Part shown: piece after piece, positions 49,301 to 56,585 of the stretch | Layout of the letters: the number at the start of each line of letters is the position of its first letter | Numbering within the stretch: position 1 is the first letter of the stretch | Source: a bacterium | GTDB lineage: Bacteria > Gemmatimonadota > Glassbacteria > GWA2-58-10 | Assembly (NCBI GenBank): GCA_021372515.1 | Contig: JAJFUG010000057.1 | Coordinates: forward strand, 14,294 to 78,293 | Reading direction: 5' to 3' | DNA: 64,000 nt | Made by a program: the position numbers and the translations under genes | Notes under the pieces: model-generated | Told to the model about the DNA's origin: nothing | What the model saw: only the letters and a program-made list of their open reading frames with translations | Database searches by the model: none

Positions 49301-49551
49301 ATCCCGGCCTCTTTCAGTTCCACGAGCTGGCTGTCGATCTCGCCCACCGTAACCTTGTCGTTCCAGACCCAGAGCGGCGCGCTGCGGAACTCGGACGGCG
49401 GGTCGGCGAACTGCGCTTTCAGCTCGGCGAACGAGGCCGGATGGGCCGCCGGAGTGAGCGGCGCGGCTGTCTCCACTTTGGGTTGCGAGGAGCAGCCGAG
49501 GGCAATTAATGCGAGCAGTAGGAACGGGCTGAACAGGGGGCTGGTTTTCAT
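46396..49551 (-). CDS. GH106-like alpha-L-rhamnosidase lipoprotein
   Basis: 1,051 residues; lipobox at LIALGCSSQ (Cys20). The catalytic region begins with SAPLWVWNDKVTVGEIDSQL and contains GIGGVFIHPRPGLITAYLSE, MQVWLYDENSYPSGFAGG and FTDEPN, the familiar start of GH106 barrels (FWFWN…GGV…HP…WLYDE..WPSG). The C-terminal 400 residues have jelly-roll domains with sugar-binding features (GFEAGFAFRVEPGVASGSMQ; AEVTVNGQAAGTVGWPPYER). It should release terminal rhamnose from pectin-like or capsular glycans outside the cell. The exact sugar is not proven, since related families act on other deoxy-sugars. Confidence 0.8.
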   Translation of the reverse strand: MKTSPLFSPFLLLALIALGCSSQPKVETAAPLTPAAHPASFAELKAQFADPPSEFRSAPLWVWNDKVTVGEIDSQLVELKEAGIGGVFIHPRPGLITAYLSEDWHALCRHTVEKGKELGMQVWLYDENSYPSGFAGGHVPAEMPESYNQGQGLVFHRAETLPQPLGMDCPVVLKRQAEGFVDISGALQAEAGKKGDYYLFEKAFYGKDPWFGGFTYVDLLLPGVTEKFIEVTMRGYEKGIGDEFGRNVRGIFTDEPNVAPPAKDCIRWTPALFAEFQKRFGYDLVTVLPALFEEVGPWQRVRHDYYALLLDLFIQHWSKPWNAYCEAHHLLWTGHYWEHGWPSPQHCSDNMAMYAWHDVPSIDILMNTYSEDVNAQFGNVRAVKELASAANQTGRNRKLSETYGAGGWDLRFEDMKRIGDWEYALGVNFMNQHLTYMTIFGARKRDHPQSFSYHEPWWKDYRVLCDYFARLSLALSTGNQVNRTLVLEPTSTAWMYYSPVKSAQRFSEIGDSFQTFLLDLEKMQLEYDLGCEKMMQDRGRAEAGRLSVGERSYDLLVLPPNLENLERPTFDILRRYLETGGVVLSFGGAPRCLDGVGSDSVKALAEQYEPQWVTAASPQEAAALERLTAKDFRFDSPESAGGKLFHQRRTLAEGELVFLVNTSLEESATGSFRAAGGSVQRLDPEAGAISPYRSDKAGDGLNVQFDLPPAGSLLLYIDPAVSPDTTAAEPVAAGAPVPPVGGWTVERLSPNVLTLDYCDVTVGGQELKDCYFFNASDAIFRHYGFEGDPWSGAVQFKTSIVDRDSFPAGSGFEAGFAFRVEPGVASGSMQAVLEHPELWEVAVNGQTVNPRPGEWSLDRSFGLYDIGAAVVSGQNSLSLHAAPMTVHSELEPVYILGDFGLEPYERGWKVVSPRELSFGAWTAKSLPFYSGGVSYKATFDLKEGAARCRVRLGKWLGSVAEVTVNGQAAGTVGWPPYERDISALVKPGRNEVAVTVYGTLKNQLGPHHNKPEHGRAWPAAFRAAPEHQPDGAEYDFIGYGLFEPFSVLVQP

Positions 49552-49669
49552 ACGGTCCCGCTCTCTTGAGGGTGAATGGTGACGTAAACCTTATCAGGAG
49601 TCAATTTTCAGCCGCAGCCGCCGCGGACGCGGCCACCGGGATCGAAGCCGAGGAACGGTCCGCGGCCGC

Positions 49670-50518
49670 TCACACTCCGGCCAGTCGCAGCAGAAGGAAC
49701 AGCACCAGCCCGGCCGTGGCGCCCAGGTACAGGCGGCGGATGTACTTGCGGCCCCCGTTCGCCCCGGCTTTCAGCAGACCATGCAGGGAAATGGCGATGG
49801 ACAGGTCCATGAACCCGATCGCTATGAGGTAGACCGGCCGGAACCATCCCAGCACGAACGGCACCGCTGTCAGTGCCAGCACCAGGAGGAAAATGCAGGC
49901 GCTCACCCGCAGGGCCGCCCGGCCGCCATGACGGATCGCCAGGGAGCGCGAGCCGATCAGCCTGTCGCCCGCGGCGTCCATCGCATCCGCGGCAATCTCC
50001 TCGCCCAGGTCGACCAGTGCGGCGATCAGGCCGAAAAACCAGACCATCCGGTCGAACGTCAGCCCGACCGATATCCCGCCGTAGATGAAAGTCATCCCCA
50101 CCGAGAAACTGACCATCAGGTTGCCGGGCAGGCCGGTTTTCTTGAAATGACGGTTGTAGAGGTAGCCGATGGCAGCCAGGGCGAGCACACACAGAAACGC
50201 CGCGATGCCGATCCTCCAGCCCAGGACAAAACCGGCAGCGAACAGGGCGATTGCGAGAGCCAGGGCCTCAGCCGGGCGGACCGCGCCCGAGGGGATCGGG
50301 CGCTGGGGTGCGTTCACCCGGTCGGTCTCGACATCGATACAGTCGTTCAGCACCAGGATCGCGGCGGAGATACAGAAGATGGAGAGGAAAGCTTTCAGCG
50401 TGAGAAGCAGCGGGGCGAAATGTCCCAGGGCCAGCACCTGCCCCAGCACCACGCACACCCCGGCCGAAAGCGGGAGCTCGAAACGCAGCAGCCTGAACAG
50501 GCCTTGCAGTTTCCGCAT
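49670..50518 (-). CDS. UbiA-family prenyltransferase
   Basis: 282 residues, nine hydrophobic segments. AAGGAC precedes the ATG. The first Asp motif NDCIDVETDRVNAPQRPIPS (residues 58-77) and the second DLGEEIAADAMDAAGDR (about 168-184) are both present, so the enzyme should be active. Membrane prenyl transfer to an aromatic or glycerol phosphate acceptor is the family reaction. The first motif, with …D…RPIPSG, resembles the subgroup annotated as digeranylgeranylglyceryl phosphate synthase, but the acceptor cannot be read from sequence. No quinone-pathway gene is beside it. Confidence 0.88.
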   Translation of the reverse strand: MRKLQGLFRLLRFELPLSAGVCVVLGQVLALGHFAPLLLTLKAFLSIFCISAAILVLNDCIDVETDRVNAPQRPIPSGAVRPAEALALAIALFAAGFVLGWRIGIAAFLCVLALAAIGYLYNRHFKKTGLPGNLMVSFSVGMTFIYGGISVGLTFDRMVWFFGLIAALVDLGEEIAADAMDAAGDRLIGSRSLAIRHGGRAALRVSACIFLLVLALTAVPFVLGWFRPVYLIAIGFMDLSIAISLHGLLKAGANGGRKYIRRLYLGATAGLVLFLLLRLAGV

Positions 50519-50646
50519 GACAGGTGTCCTTTACCGCCGACAGGTCACAGGCCGAAATTCCAGCGGGAAAAGCCGGTTTGTGCGGCTCAGGGTCCAATCT
50601 ATCGCCCTGCCAGGCGCTGTTCAAGTAATTCCACGCTCTTGGTGTG

Positions 50647-50677
50647 AAAAAAAGGGGCCGCCCCCTCCGGCAGCCCC
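50647..50677 (-). terminator. Intrinsic terminator of the UroD-like gene
   Basis: On the minus strand GGGGCTGCC (50677-50669) pairs with GGCGGCCCC (50662-50654, one G-U pair) with a 6-base loop, followed by seven T. It lies 30 bases after the stop. Confidence 0.8.
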
Positions 50678-50706
50678 AGTTATCCTGCATTAACCTCTTG
50701 CAGCTT

Positions 50707-51801
50707 TCAGCCGACCCAGTTGCGCGCGGTCTCGAACATGGCCAGCACGTTCTCCGGGGGGGCGCCGGCCGGCACCTCGTGCGAGGGCCCCAGGATATAG
50801 CCGCCGCCCCGCCCGAGGCAGCCCAGCAGGTGACGGACCTCCTGCGCCACCTCCTCCGCCGTGCCGAAAGGCAGGGTGCGCTGCACGCTCACCCCGCCCT
50901 CGAAACACAGCCGGTCGCCGTAGTCCTGCTTGAGCCGCAGCGGGTCCATGCCGCGGGCGTCGAACTGAAGGGCCTGCAGGATATCGACACCCATATCGAT
51001 CAGGTGCGGCACCAGCTCCATCACCGCGCCATCCGAATGGTACATCACCCGGCAGCCGAAGGAATGGATCAGCTCGTTCTGCTTGACATGATAAGGACGG
51101 ACAAACTCGCGCCACATGTCCACGGACATCAACAGCCCCTCCTGTGTGCCCATGTCATCCGCGGTGAACACCACATCCAGCCGTCCCCCGGCCGCCTCCA
51201 GCAGCCGCCTCGTGTGCTCCAGCACGAACTCCGTAACCTTGCCCATGATCGCGTGGACCAGCTCCGGGTTCAGCACCAGGTCCATCATCAACTGTTCCAT
51301 GCCCCGCAGGTAGTAGGACTTTTCCCACAGGTTGCCGATCAGGGTGTAGAGGCAGTACTCCCCGTTGCGGTTGATCCAGTCCATCTGCTCCGGTATGGCC
51401 GCATAGTCGAACCAGTCCGGGTCGGGCCAGGGGTGGGCCAGGATATCCGCTACAGTCTCGGCCCCGGCCAGGGGATGGCAGTCCAGCACCAGTTCCTCCA
51501 CCCGTCCGTAGCGCATGCTCCTGCGCCCCACGCCCCAGATATCGAACCCCTCTTCGAGCCGCGGGCCGACATAGCGCGGACGGAAATCGTGCATATCAAG
51601 AAGAGGATCGAGGTAAGCCTCGGCGGTTGTGTTGTGGTTGTGTCGAAGATAGGAGTCGAAATCCTCCCAGGCGGCAGGAGACAGCTCGGCGCAGGCCAGG
51701 GCCAGGGGCGGACGGTCGGTGGGACGGTGCTCCAGGGCGAGCCGCACCCGCTCGCGGTGGCTGAGCTCGGATTGCTTTCCGGAATGAATTTCAACCCCCA
51801 T
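50707..51801 (-). CDS. Uroporphyrinogen decarboxylase-superfamily protein (not haem UroD)
   Basis: 364 residues with GGAGGCGAGG before the ATG. The C-terminal barrel blocks TADDMGTQEGLLMSVDMWRE (like …DD.G.Q.G...SP..F…), MYHSDGAVMELVPHLIDMGV and ILQALQFDARGMDPLRLKQD are typical of the UroD/MtaA superfamily. The N-terminal motif of true haem UroD (RxPxWxMRQAGRY) is absent. The HxC zinc pair of corrinoid methyltransferases reads HSD here and the later Cys position reads GPSHEVPAGAPPEN, so metal-dependent methyl transfer of the MtaA kind is doubtful. Such paralogs are abundant in environmental FCB genomes; function is unknown. Confidence 0.8.
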   Translation of the reverse strand: MGVEIHSGKQSELSHRERVRLALEHRPTDRPPLALACAELSPAAWEDFDSYLRHNHNTTAEAYLDPLLDMHDFRPRYVGPRLEEGFDIWGVGRRSMRYGRVEELVLDCHPLAGAETVADILAHPWPDPDWFDYAAIPEQMDWINRNGEYCLYTLIGNLWEKSYYLRGMEQLMMDLVLNPELVHAIMGKVTEFVLEHTRRLLEAAGGRLDVVFTADDMGTQEGLLMSVDMWREFVRPYHVKQNELIHSFGCRVMYHSDGAVMELVPHLIDMGVDILQALQFDARGMDPLRLKQDYGDRLCFEGGVSVQRTLPFGTAEEVAQEVRHLLGCLGRGGGYILGPSHEVPAGAPPENVLAMFETARNWVG

Positions 51802-52114
51802 GCCTGCCTCGCCTCCGGTATTAGTTGTTTATCAGAACGATTTGTCAGGGAAATTTATAGCCACTCTGCGTCCGGGTCAATGCAGTCGTTATATGACAGG
51901 CCAGCTCGTGTCCTCTCAAAGGCTACTGCTCCCTTTCTGTTTCGGGATTTCTCTTTTTCCGTTTTCGCAACTCTTGGCGATCCGAGCCCGAGGTGCTATT
52001 ATTGGGCGCTATTGTTTTCTTTCCGGTCTATTCTGTCCGTGCGAATCACACACTCGTCCGGTCCCGCCCTGCCGCTCCGGACGCCGCCATGACCCCAGTC
52101 CCGGAGCATCGACC
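51802..52114. other. Divergent promoter region
   Basis: 313 bases between the start codons of the UroD-like (minus) and lyase (+) genes. The lyase frame is open through this region without a stop but shows no coding pattern, so it is taken as non-coding. It must hold promoters for both genes, but no convincing -35/-10 or -24/-12 pair was recognised. Confidence 0.5.
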
Positions 52115-54481
52115 ATGCCGCGCCGCATTCCGAGCCTTATCGCAATCGTCCTTCTTTCCCTGTTCTCCTTCCAGATCGGCAATGCCAGCCCGAGCACTCC
52201 GGCCGCGGTGCAGCGTCCGCTTGACAATCCCAATCTGGGCCACCCCCGTCTGCTGATAAGCGCCGCCAAGTTCGACAGCCTGCGCGCCGGGCTGAACGGC
52301 AGCCACGCCTGGCTCTGGGAGCGCTACTGCCAGGACCTTCCGCACATGGTGGCCGCAGCGCGCGCCGAGCACGCCTCGAATGACCAACGCTACGAGGGCG
52401 ATCTGGCGATAGAGCTGGCGTTCGCCTGGCGCATGACCGGCAGCGACAGCCTGCGCGATCTGGCCCGCTCCCACCTGCTCAAGCTCACCGACCCCAAGGC
52501 CTGGGAGGCCCCCGAGGACTTGATCTACCTGATCGGCAGCCATTTCCTGATCGGGATCGGCCTGGCCTACGACTGGATGTACGATGAGCTGAGCCCGCAG
52601 GAGCGCGCCCAGATCGTGGCCTGCCTGGCCAAGCAGGCCGAGGCGCAGTTCGAGTCCATCGACACGGGACGGATCTGGTGGCGCAACCAGTACTACCAGA
52701 ACCACTCGCATTCCAACTATTGCGGCCTGGCGTTCGCCGCCGCGGCCCTGTACGGCGAGGATGAGCGGGCCGCGAAATGGCTGGGCGCGTGTGAGCCGTT
52801 CTTCGAGAAGATATTTTCCGTGATGCCGCCGGACGGCTCCTCGGTGGAGGGCTACGCCTACGCCGGCTACGGTGCGGAATACCTGCTTAACTACGCCATG
52901 CTCTCGCGCGAGCTGCTGGGCAAGGACTACACCACCACCCCCTGGATGCAGCACCTGGCCGCGTTCCTGGTGCAGGGAGTTCTGCCCAGTTGCACCGCCG
53001 AGCGCTGGGCCATGACTTTCGGCGACGGCCCCCAGCGCGGCTGGAGTTCCACCGCCCAGCACCTGTTCCTTCTGGCCAATCTCTACCGCGACAGCCAGGC
53101 CCAGTGGATGGCCCGGTTCACAACCACGCTCAGGCCCACCGGCCTGGGCGGGCGCGGCTGGATGATGCTGCTCTACTACGACCCCTCTGTCCCCGAGGCC
53201 GACCCGAAAGACCTGCCCACTTTCAGCCAGTTCCCCGAGATCGGCCAGGCCATGCTACGCTCCAGCTGGACCGACACCGCGGCCACCCTGATCGGGTTCA
53301 AGTGCGGCCCGGCGATGAGCCTGTCCCAGGCCAAAAACGCCACGTTCGACTGGGGCACCGGGCACGCCGAGCCGGATGCAGGCTCGTTCCAGATTTTCTC
53401 GCACGGCCAGTTCCTGGCCACCGGCGGCCTCTACTTAGGCTACAAGCGCAGCCTGGACTTCAACGAGATGCTGTTCAAGGGACGCGGCGAGCTGGGCTCG
53501 GACGCACCCGGTTTCGGCTCGGCCGAGGCGCTCAAGTTCGGGCACTACCCGCTGCTGGTCACAACCTCCGCGGACAGCCTCTACGACCTGTCGGTCGGGG
53601 ATGTAACCAGCGCCTACCACCCAGCCCTGGGACTCAAGCGCTACCTGCGCCGCCTTCTGTTCCTGAAACCGGATATCCTGCTGGTCGCCGACCGGTTCGA
53701 GCTGGCCGACACGGGCATCCTGTATAACTACCCCGGCCCGCAGATCCAGACCGGCGGCGGCCTGGGCCACAACGACAACGGCCAGGTGAGCGGCACGGAC
53801 GGTGAGGCGTGGGTGACGTTCGACGGCAAGCCGGGGACATACCAGATATACCTCAATTACCTGGACAACGAGCCCGGAAAGGGCGATTATTGCCTGACCG
53901 TGGACAGCGACACGGTCCATAGCTGGAAGAGCGACAATTTCGACCGGGACGACAACCTGTTGGAGGTCTCCCCGTCGGTGGAGCTGAAAAAAGGCAGCCG
54001 GATCACGTTCCACGGCGCGAACCTTCCCGCCGAGTTCCGGATGAACAAGATCGTGGCTTTCAGCTCCACGGTGAGCGAAAAGCCCAGCGCCACCTGGCAG
54101 CTCCAGCTTGAGCCGCAGGCTGTAGTGACCAGGGCCGCCAACGGCCTGAGCGCCGCGGTCGGCGGGGCCTGCCTGGACGTGCTGCCGCTTCTGCCCGCGG
54201 GCTGCCGGACCGCTTTCGAGCGGAACGATTTGCTGGGCACCTCAACCGAGCCGTTCAATTACATGACTCTGACCCGTGTGACTGTCGAGCCGCCGCTCTC
54301 CGGCGGCAGCACCACCCTGCTCAACCTGCTCTATTGTCGCAACGGACAGACTGCGGCGCTGAAAGAGGTCCGGGCCTCCGCCGCGCCGGATGGCAGCCTT
54401 GAGGTCAGCTTCATCCGTCAGGGCAAAAAGGTGAGCCTCACCTGGAACCTGGAACAGAACAAGGTGGATGTTCAGGAATAG
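52115..54481 (+). CDS. Heparinase II/III-like polysaccharide lyase
   Basis: 788 residues; ATG at 52115 follows CGGAG and starts a signal peptide (PRRIPSLIAIVLLSLFSFQI, then GNAS). Residues about 30-370 are an alpha-helical toroid with NHSHSNYCGLAFAAAALYGE and VEGYAYAGYGAEYLL, where the Asn-His pair and Tyr are typical catalytic-cleft residues of the family. Residues about 380-640 are the Hep_II_III beta-sandwich, with DWGTGHAEPDAGSFQIFSHG carrying the metal/catalytic His. The rest closes the sandwich. It likely degrades uronic-acid polymers by beta-elimination in the periplasm or outside; the substrate is not evident. Confidence 0.85.
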   Translation: MPRRIPSLIAIVLLSLFSFQIGNASPSTPAAVQRPLDNPNLGHPRLLISAAKFDSLRAGLNGSHAWLWERYCQDLPHMVAAARAEHASNDQRYEGDLAIELAFAWRMTGSDSLRDLARSHLLKLTDPKAWEAPEDLIYLIGSHFLIGIGLAYDWMYDELSPQERAQIVACLAKQAEAQFESIDTGRIWWRNQYYQNHSHSNYCGLAFAAAALYGEDERAAKWLGACEPFFEKIFSVMPPDGSSVEGYAYAGYGAEYLLNYAMLSRELLGKDYTTTPWMQHLAAFLVQGVLPSCTAERWAMTFGDGPQRGWSSTAQHLFLLANLYRDSQAQWMARFTTTLRPTGLGGRGWMMLLYYDPSVPEADPKDLPTFSQFPEIGQAMLRSSWTDTAATLIGFKCGPAMSLSQAKNATFDWGTGHAEPDAGSFQIFSHGQFLATGGLYLGYKRSLDFNEMLFKGRGELGSDAPGFGSAEALKFGHYPLLVTTSADSLYDLSVGDVTSAYHPALGLKRYLRRLLFLKPDILLVADRFELADTGILYNYPGPQIQTGGGLGHNDNGQVSGTDGEAWVTFDGKPGTYQIYLNYLDNEPGKGDYCLTVDSDTVHSWKSDNFDRDDNLLEVSPSVELKKGSRITFHGANLPAEFRMNKIVAFSSTVSEKPSATWQLQLEPQAVVTRAANGLSAAVGGACLDVLPLLPAGCRTAFERNDLLGTSTEPFNYMTLTRVTVEPPLSGGSTTLLNLLYCRNGQTAALKEVRASAAPDGSLEVSFIRQGKKVSLTWNLEQNKVDVQE

Positions 54482-54489
54482 ACTATCCA

Positions 54490-54516
54490 TAGGGGCGAAC
54501 ACAAGGTTCGCCTCTA
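54490..54516 (+). repeat. Hairpin repeat just after the lyase gene
   Basis: TAGGGGCGAAC-ACAAG-GTTCGCCTCTA is an imperfect palindrome with 11-base arms and one G-U pair. It begins 8 bases after the stop codon. I have the impression that sequences of this kind are dispersed in genomes of candidate phyla; within this window only one copy was noticed. It may stop transcription or protect the 3' end. Confidence 0.45.
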
Positions 54517-54781
54517 CGACATTGCCCGGCATCCCAGGAGGGTAAACCCGCTTGCGGCTGCCAGGCCGCCGCAGTTCAGTCTTTGGGGGCCGCACCTGTC
54601 TGAGCCTCCCGCCAGGGCAGCGTGCAATCGAGTGTGAAACGGCTGGGGCTGAAAGTGCCACACGGTCCGGCGGCGATTCGCGGCAGCGCCGCCGCTGCAA
54701 CGCGGCAGCGGAATCAAAGCGCCGGGCACACCACCGGTTGAAGAAGAAACACGGTACGGACGAGTTTGCGGCCCCCGCTGG

Positions 54782-54815
54782 CTTTTCTGCTTTGGCCGAA
54801 ACCAAAGCAGAAAAG
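54782..54815. repeat. Perfect 14-bp inverted repeat
   Basis: CTTTTCTGCTTTGG (54782-54795) and CCAAAGCAGAAAAG (54802-54815) pair with a 6-base loop. No U-run follows in either direction, so terminator function is weak. It may be an interspersed REP-like element. Confidence 0.5.
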
Positions 54816-54878
54816 GGTCTATCTACTTCTGATTGCACGTTCCTGACCGGATATTACTGAGCCGAAGGAGGATAAAGC

Positions 54879-56576
54879 ATGCCCAAGCGAATTTCACGCC
54901 GCTCGTTCCTGGCCGGGTCGGCCGCGGCCGCCCTGGGAGGGTCCGCGTTGAGCCGCACGGCCGACGCTGCGGTCAAGGCCGCCGCGCCGCGGTTCGATAT
55001 CCTGATCCAGGGCGGGATGCTCCTGGACGGCACAGGGGCCGCCGCATTCCCGGCGGATATCGGTATCCGTGGCGACCGGATCGAGGCTATCGGGACAATC
55101 GGGCCGGAGCAGGCGGGGAAGGTGATCCAGGCCGCCGGACTGCATGTCAGCCCCGGGTTCATCGACATCCACACACACTCGGACGGCCTGATCCTGGTCT
55201 ACCCGGGAGCGGACAGCCGGGTGCGCCAGGGCGTGACCACCGAGCTGGCCGGCAACTGCGGCGGCTCGGCGGCCCCGCTGGCCGGGGTGGATGTGAAGGA
55301 GCGGAGCGCGCGGATGCTTGAGGAGGACGGGGTCCGGGCCGAGTGGTCCGACACGGCCGGGTATTTCGCCTGCCTCGAAAAAGCCGGCCTGGCGATCAAC
55401 CAGGCCCTGCTGACCGGGCACAACACCCTGCGCCAGAACGCAATCGGCATGGCGGACCGCGACCTGAGCGCGGATGAGATGAAGGGCGTGGTCTATGAGC
55501 TGGAAAAAGCCCTGGACCAGGGCTCGATGGGGCTGTCCTCCGGCCTGGAGTACCTTCCCGGCAGCTACGCCCCGCCCGGTGAGCTGACCGCCCTGGCCCA
55601 GGTCGTGGCGCGTCACGGCGGGCTCTACGCCACCCACATGCGCGATGAGGGCGAGCACCTTCTTGAGGCGGTGAGCGAGGCCCTGGCCACGGCGAAGGCA
55701 AGCGGGGTGCGGCTGGAGATATCGCACCTCAAGGCCGCGGGCCGTCCCAACTGGGACAAGCAGCAGCCGGCCCTGGACCTGATAGCCTCGGCCCGAGCCC
55801 GCGGGGTGCAGGTGCTGGCGGATGCCTACCCCTACCCGGCCTACTCCACCGGCCTGCCGATCTACCTTCCCGCCTGGGCCGGCGAGGGCGGCGAGTCTGC
55901 GCTCTACGCCCGTCTGGCCGATAAGAGCCAGCGCGAGCGCATCCGGGAGGCGGTAAAGCAGCAGATCGCCCTCGACCCGGGGGAATTCAGCCTGATCGTG
56001 ATCGCCAAGGTCTGGTCGGATAAAAACCGGGACCTGATCGGCAAAAACCTTCAGCAGATAGCCGACAGCCGCGGCGTGGAACCGGCCGAGCTGGTGCTGC
56101 AACTGATCGAGGAGGAACAGTCCAAGGTGGACATGATCGGGTTCGGGATGCGGCCCGAAAATGTGGAGATGGTTCTGTCGCACCCGCTGGTGATGCTGGG
56201 CTCGGACGGTTACAGCATCGCGCCCACCGGCAAGATGGCGGGCGCGCGGCCCCATCCCCGCTCGTACGGGGCTTTCGCGCGCCTGCTGGGCTATTACTGC
56301 CGGGAGCGCAAGCTGTTCGACCTTCCGGCCGCGGTGCGGAAAATCACCTCCATGCCCGCGGACCAGATCGGCCTGAAAGACCGGGGACGGCTGGCCCGCG
56401 GGATGGCGGCCGACCTGGTGCTGTTCGACGCCGCCACGGTGGTGGACACGGCGACTTTCGACGACCCGCAGCGCTACGCGAAAGGGGTCGAGTACGTGCT
56501 GGTCAACGGCGCGCTCGCGGTAGAGCGCGGGCAGAGCACTCCGGCCCGGGCCGGGCGGGTGATCCGCCGCGGCTGA
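54879..56576 (+). CDS. D-aminoacylase/N-acyl-D-amino-acid amidohydrolase, Tat-exported
   Basis: 565 residues; AAGGAGG lies 8 bases before the ATG. A Tat signal is seen (RISRRSFLAGSAAAALGGSA). The amidohydrolase fold starts with FDILIQGGMLLDGTGAAAFP and has the metal-site block GFIDIHTHSDGLILVYPGA, then RQGVTTELAGNCGGSAAPL (the Cys typical of D-aminoacylases bridges metals), YATHMRDEGEHLLEAV, EISHLKAAGRPNWDK and MLGSDGYSIAPTGKM. These are all as in N-acyl-D-amino-acid deacylases/dihydroorotase-like enzymes. It would act outside the cytoplasm on acylated D-amino acids or related amides, perhaps from peptidoglycan or lipopeptides. Confidence 0.88.
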   Translation: MPKRISRRSFLAGSAAAALGGSALSRTADAAVKAAAPRFDILIQGGMLLDGTGAAAFPADIGIRGDRIEAIGTIGPEQAGKVIQAAGLHVSPGFIDIHTHSDGLILVYPGADSRVRQGVTTELAGNCGGSAAPLAGVDVKERSARMLEEDGVRAEWSDTAGYFACLEKAGLAINQALLTGHNTLRQNAIGMADRDLSADEMKGVVYELEKALDQGSMGLSSGLEYLPGSYAPPGELTALAQVVARHGGLYATHMRDEGEHLLEAVSEALATAKASGVRLEISHLKAAGRPNWDKQQPALDLIASARARGVQVLADAYPYPAYSTGLPIYLPAWAGEGGESALYARLADKSQRERIREAVKQQIALDPGEFSLIVIAKVWSDKNRDLIGKNLQQIADSRGVEPAELVLQLIEEEQSKVDMIGFGMRPENVEMVLSHPLVMLGSDGYSIAPTGKMAGARPHPRSYGAFARLLGYYCRERKLFDLPAAVRKITSMPADQIGLKDRGRLARGMAADLVLFDAATVVDTATFDDPQRYAKGVEYVLVNGALAVERGQSTPARAGRVIRRG

Positions 56577-56585
56577 TTCGGCCGC

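Larger units (their letters stand above)
54482..54878. other. Intergenic region with hairpin repeats
   Basis: 397 bases without a supported gene between two + genes. It holds the repeats listed at 54490 and 54782 and a GC-rich stretch between with short inverted repeats such as GGCAGCGCCGCCGCTGC (around 54682). An open frame on the minus strand here is a shadow. The strong ribosome site AAGGAGG at its right edge belongs to the amidohydrolase gene. Confidence 0.5.

Noticed and set aside
47614-49509. 631-aa + strand open frame
   Set aside because: Antisense to the rhamnosidase-like gene, with composition of a shadow frame.
51800-52114. N-terminal extension of the lyase frame
   Set aside because: The extra 105 codons lack a coding pattern and would bury the signal peptide; the ATG at 52115 fits better.
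54894-56255. 453-aa minus-strand open frame
   Set aside because: Antisense to the amidohydrolase gene, which has a Tat signal, strong ribosome site and complete catalytic motifs.
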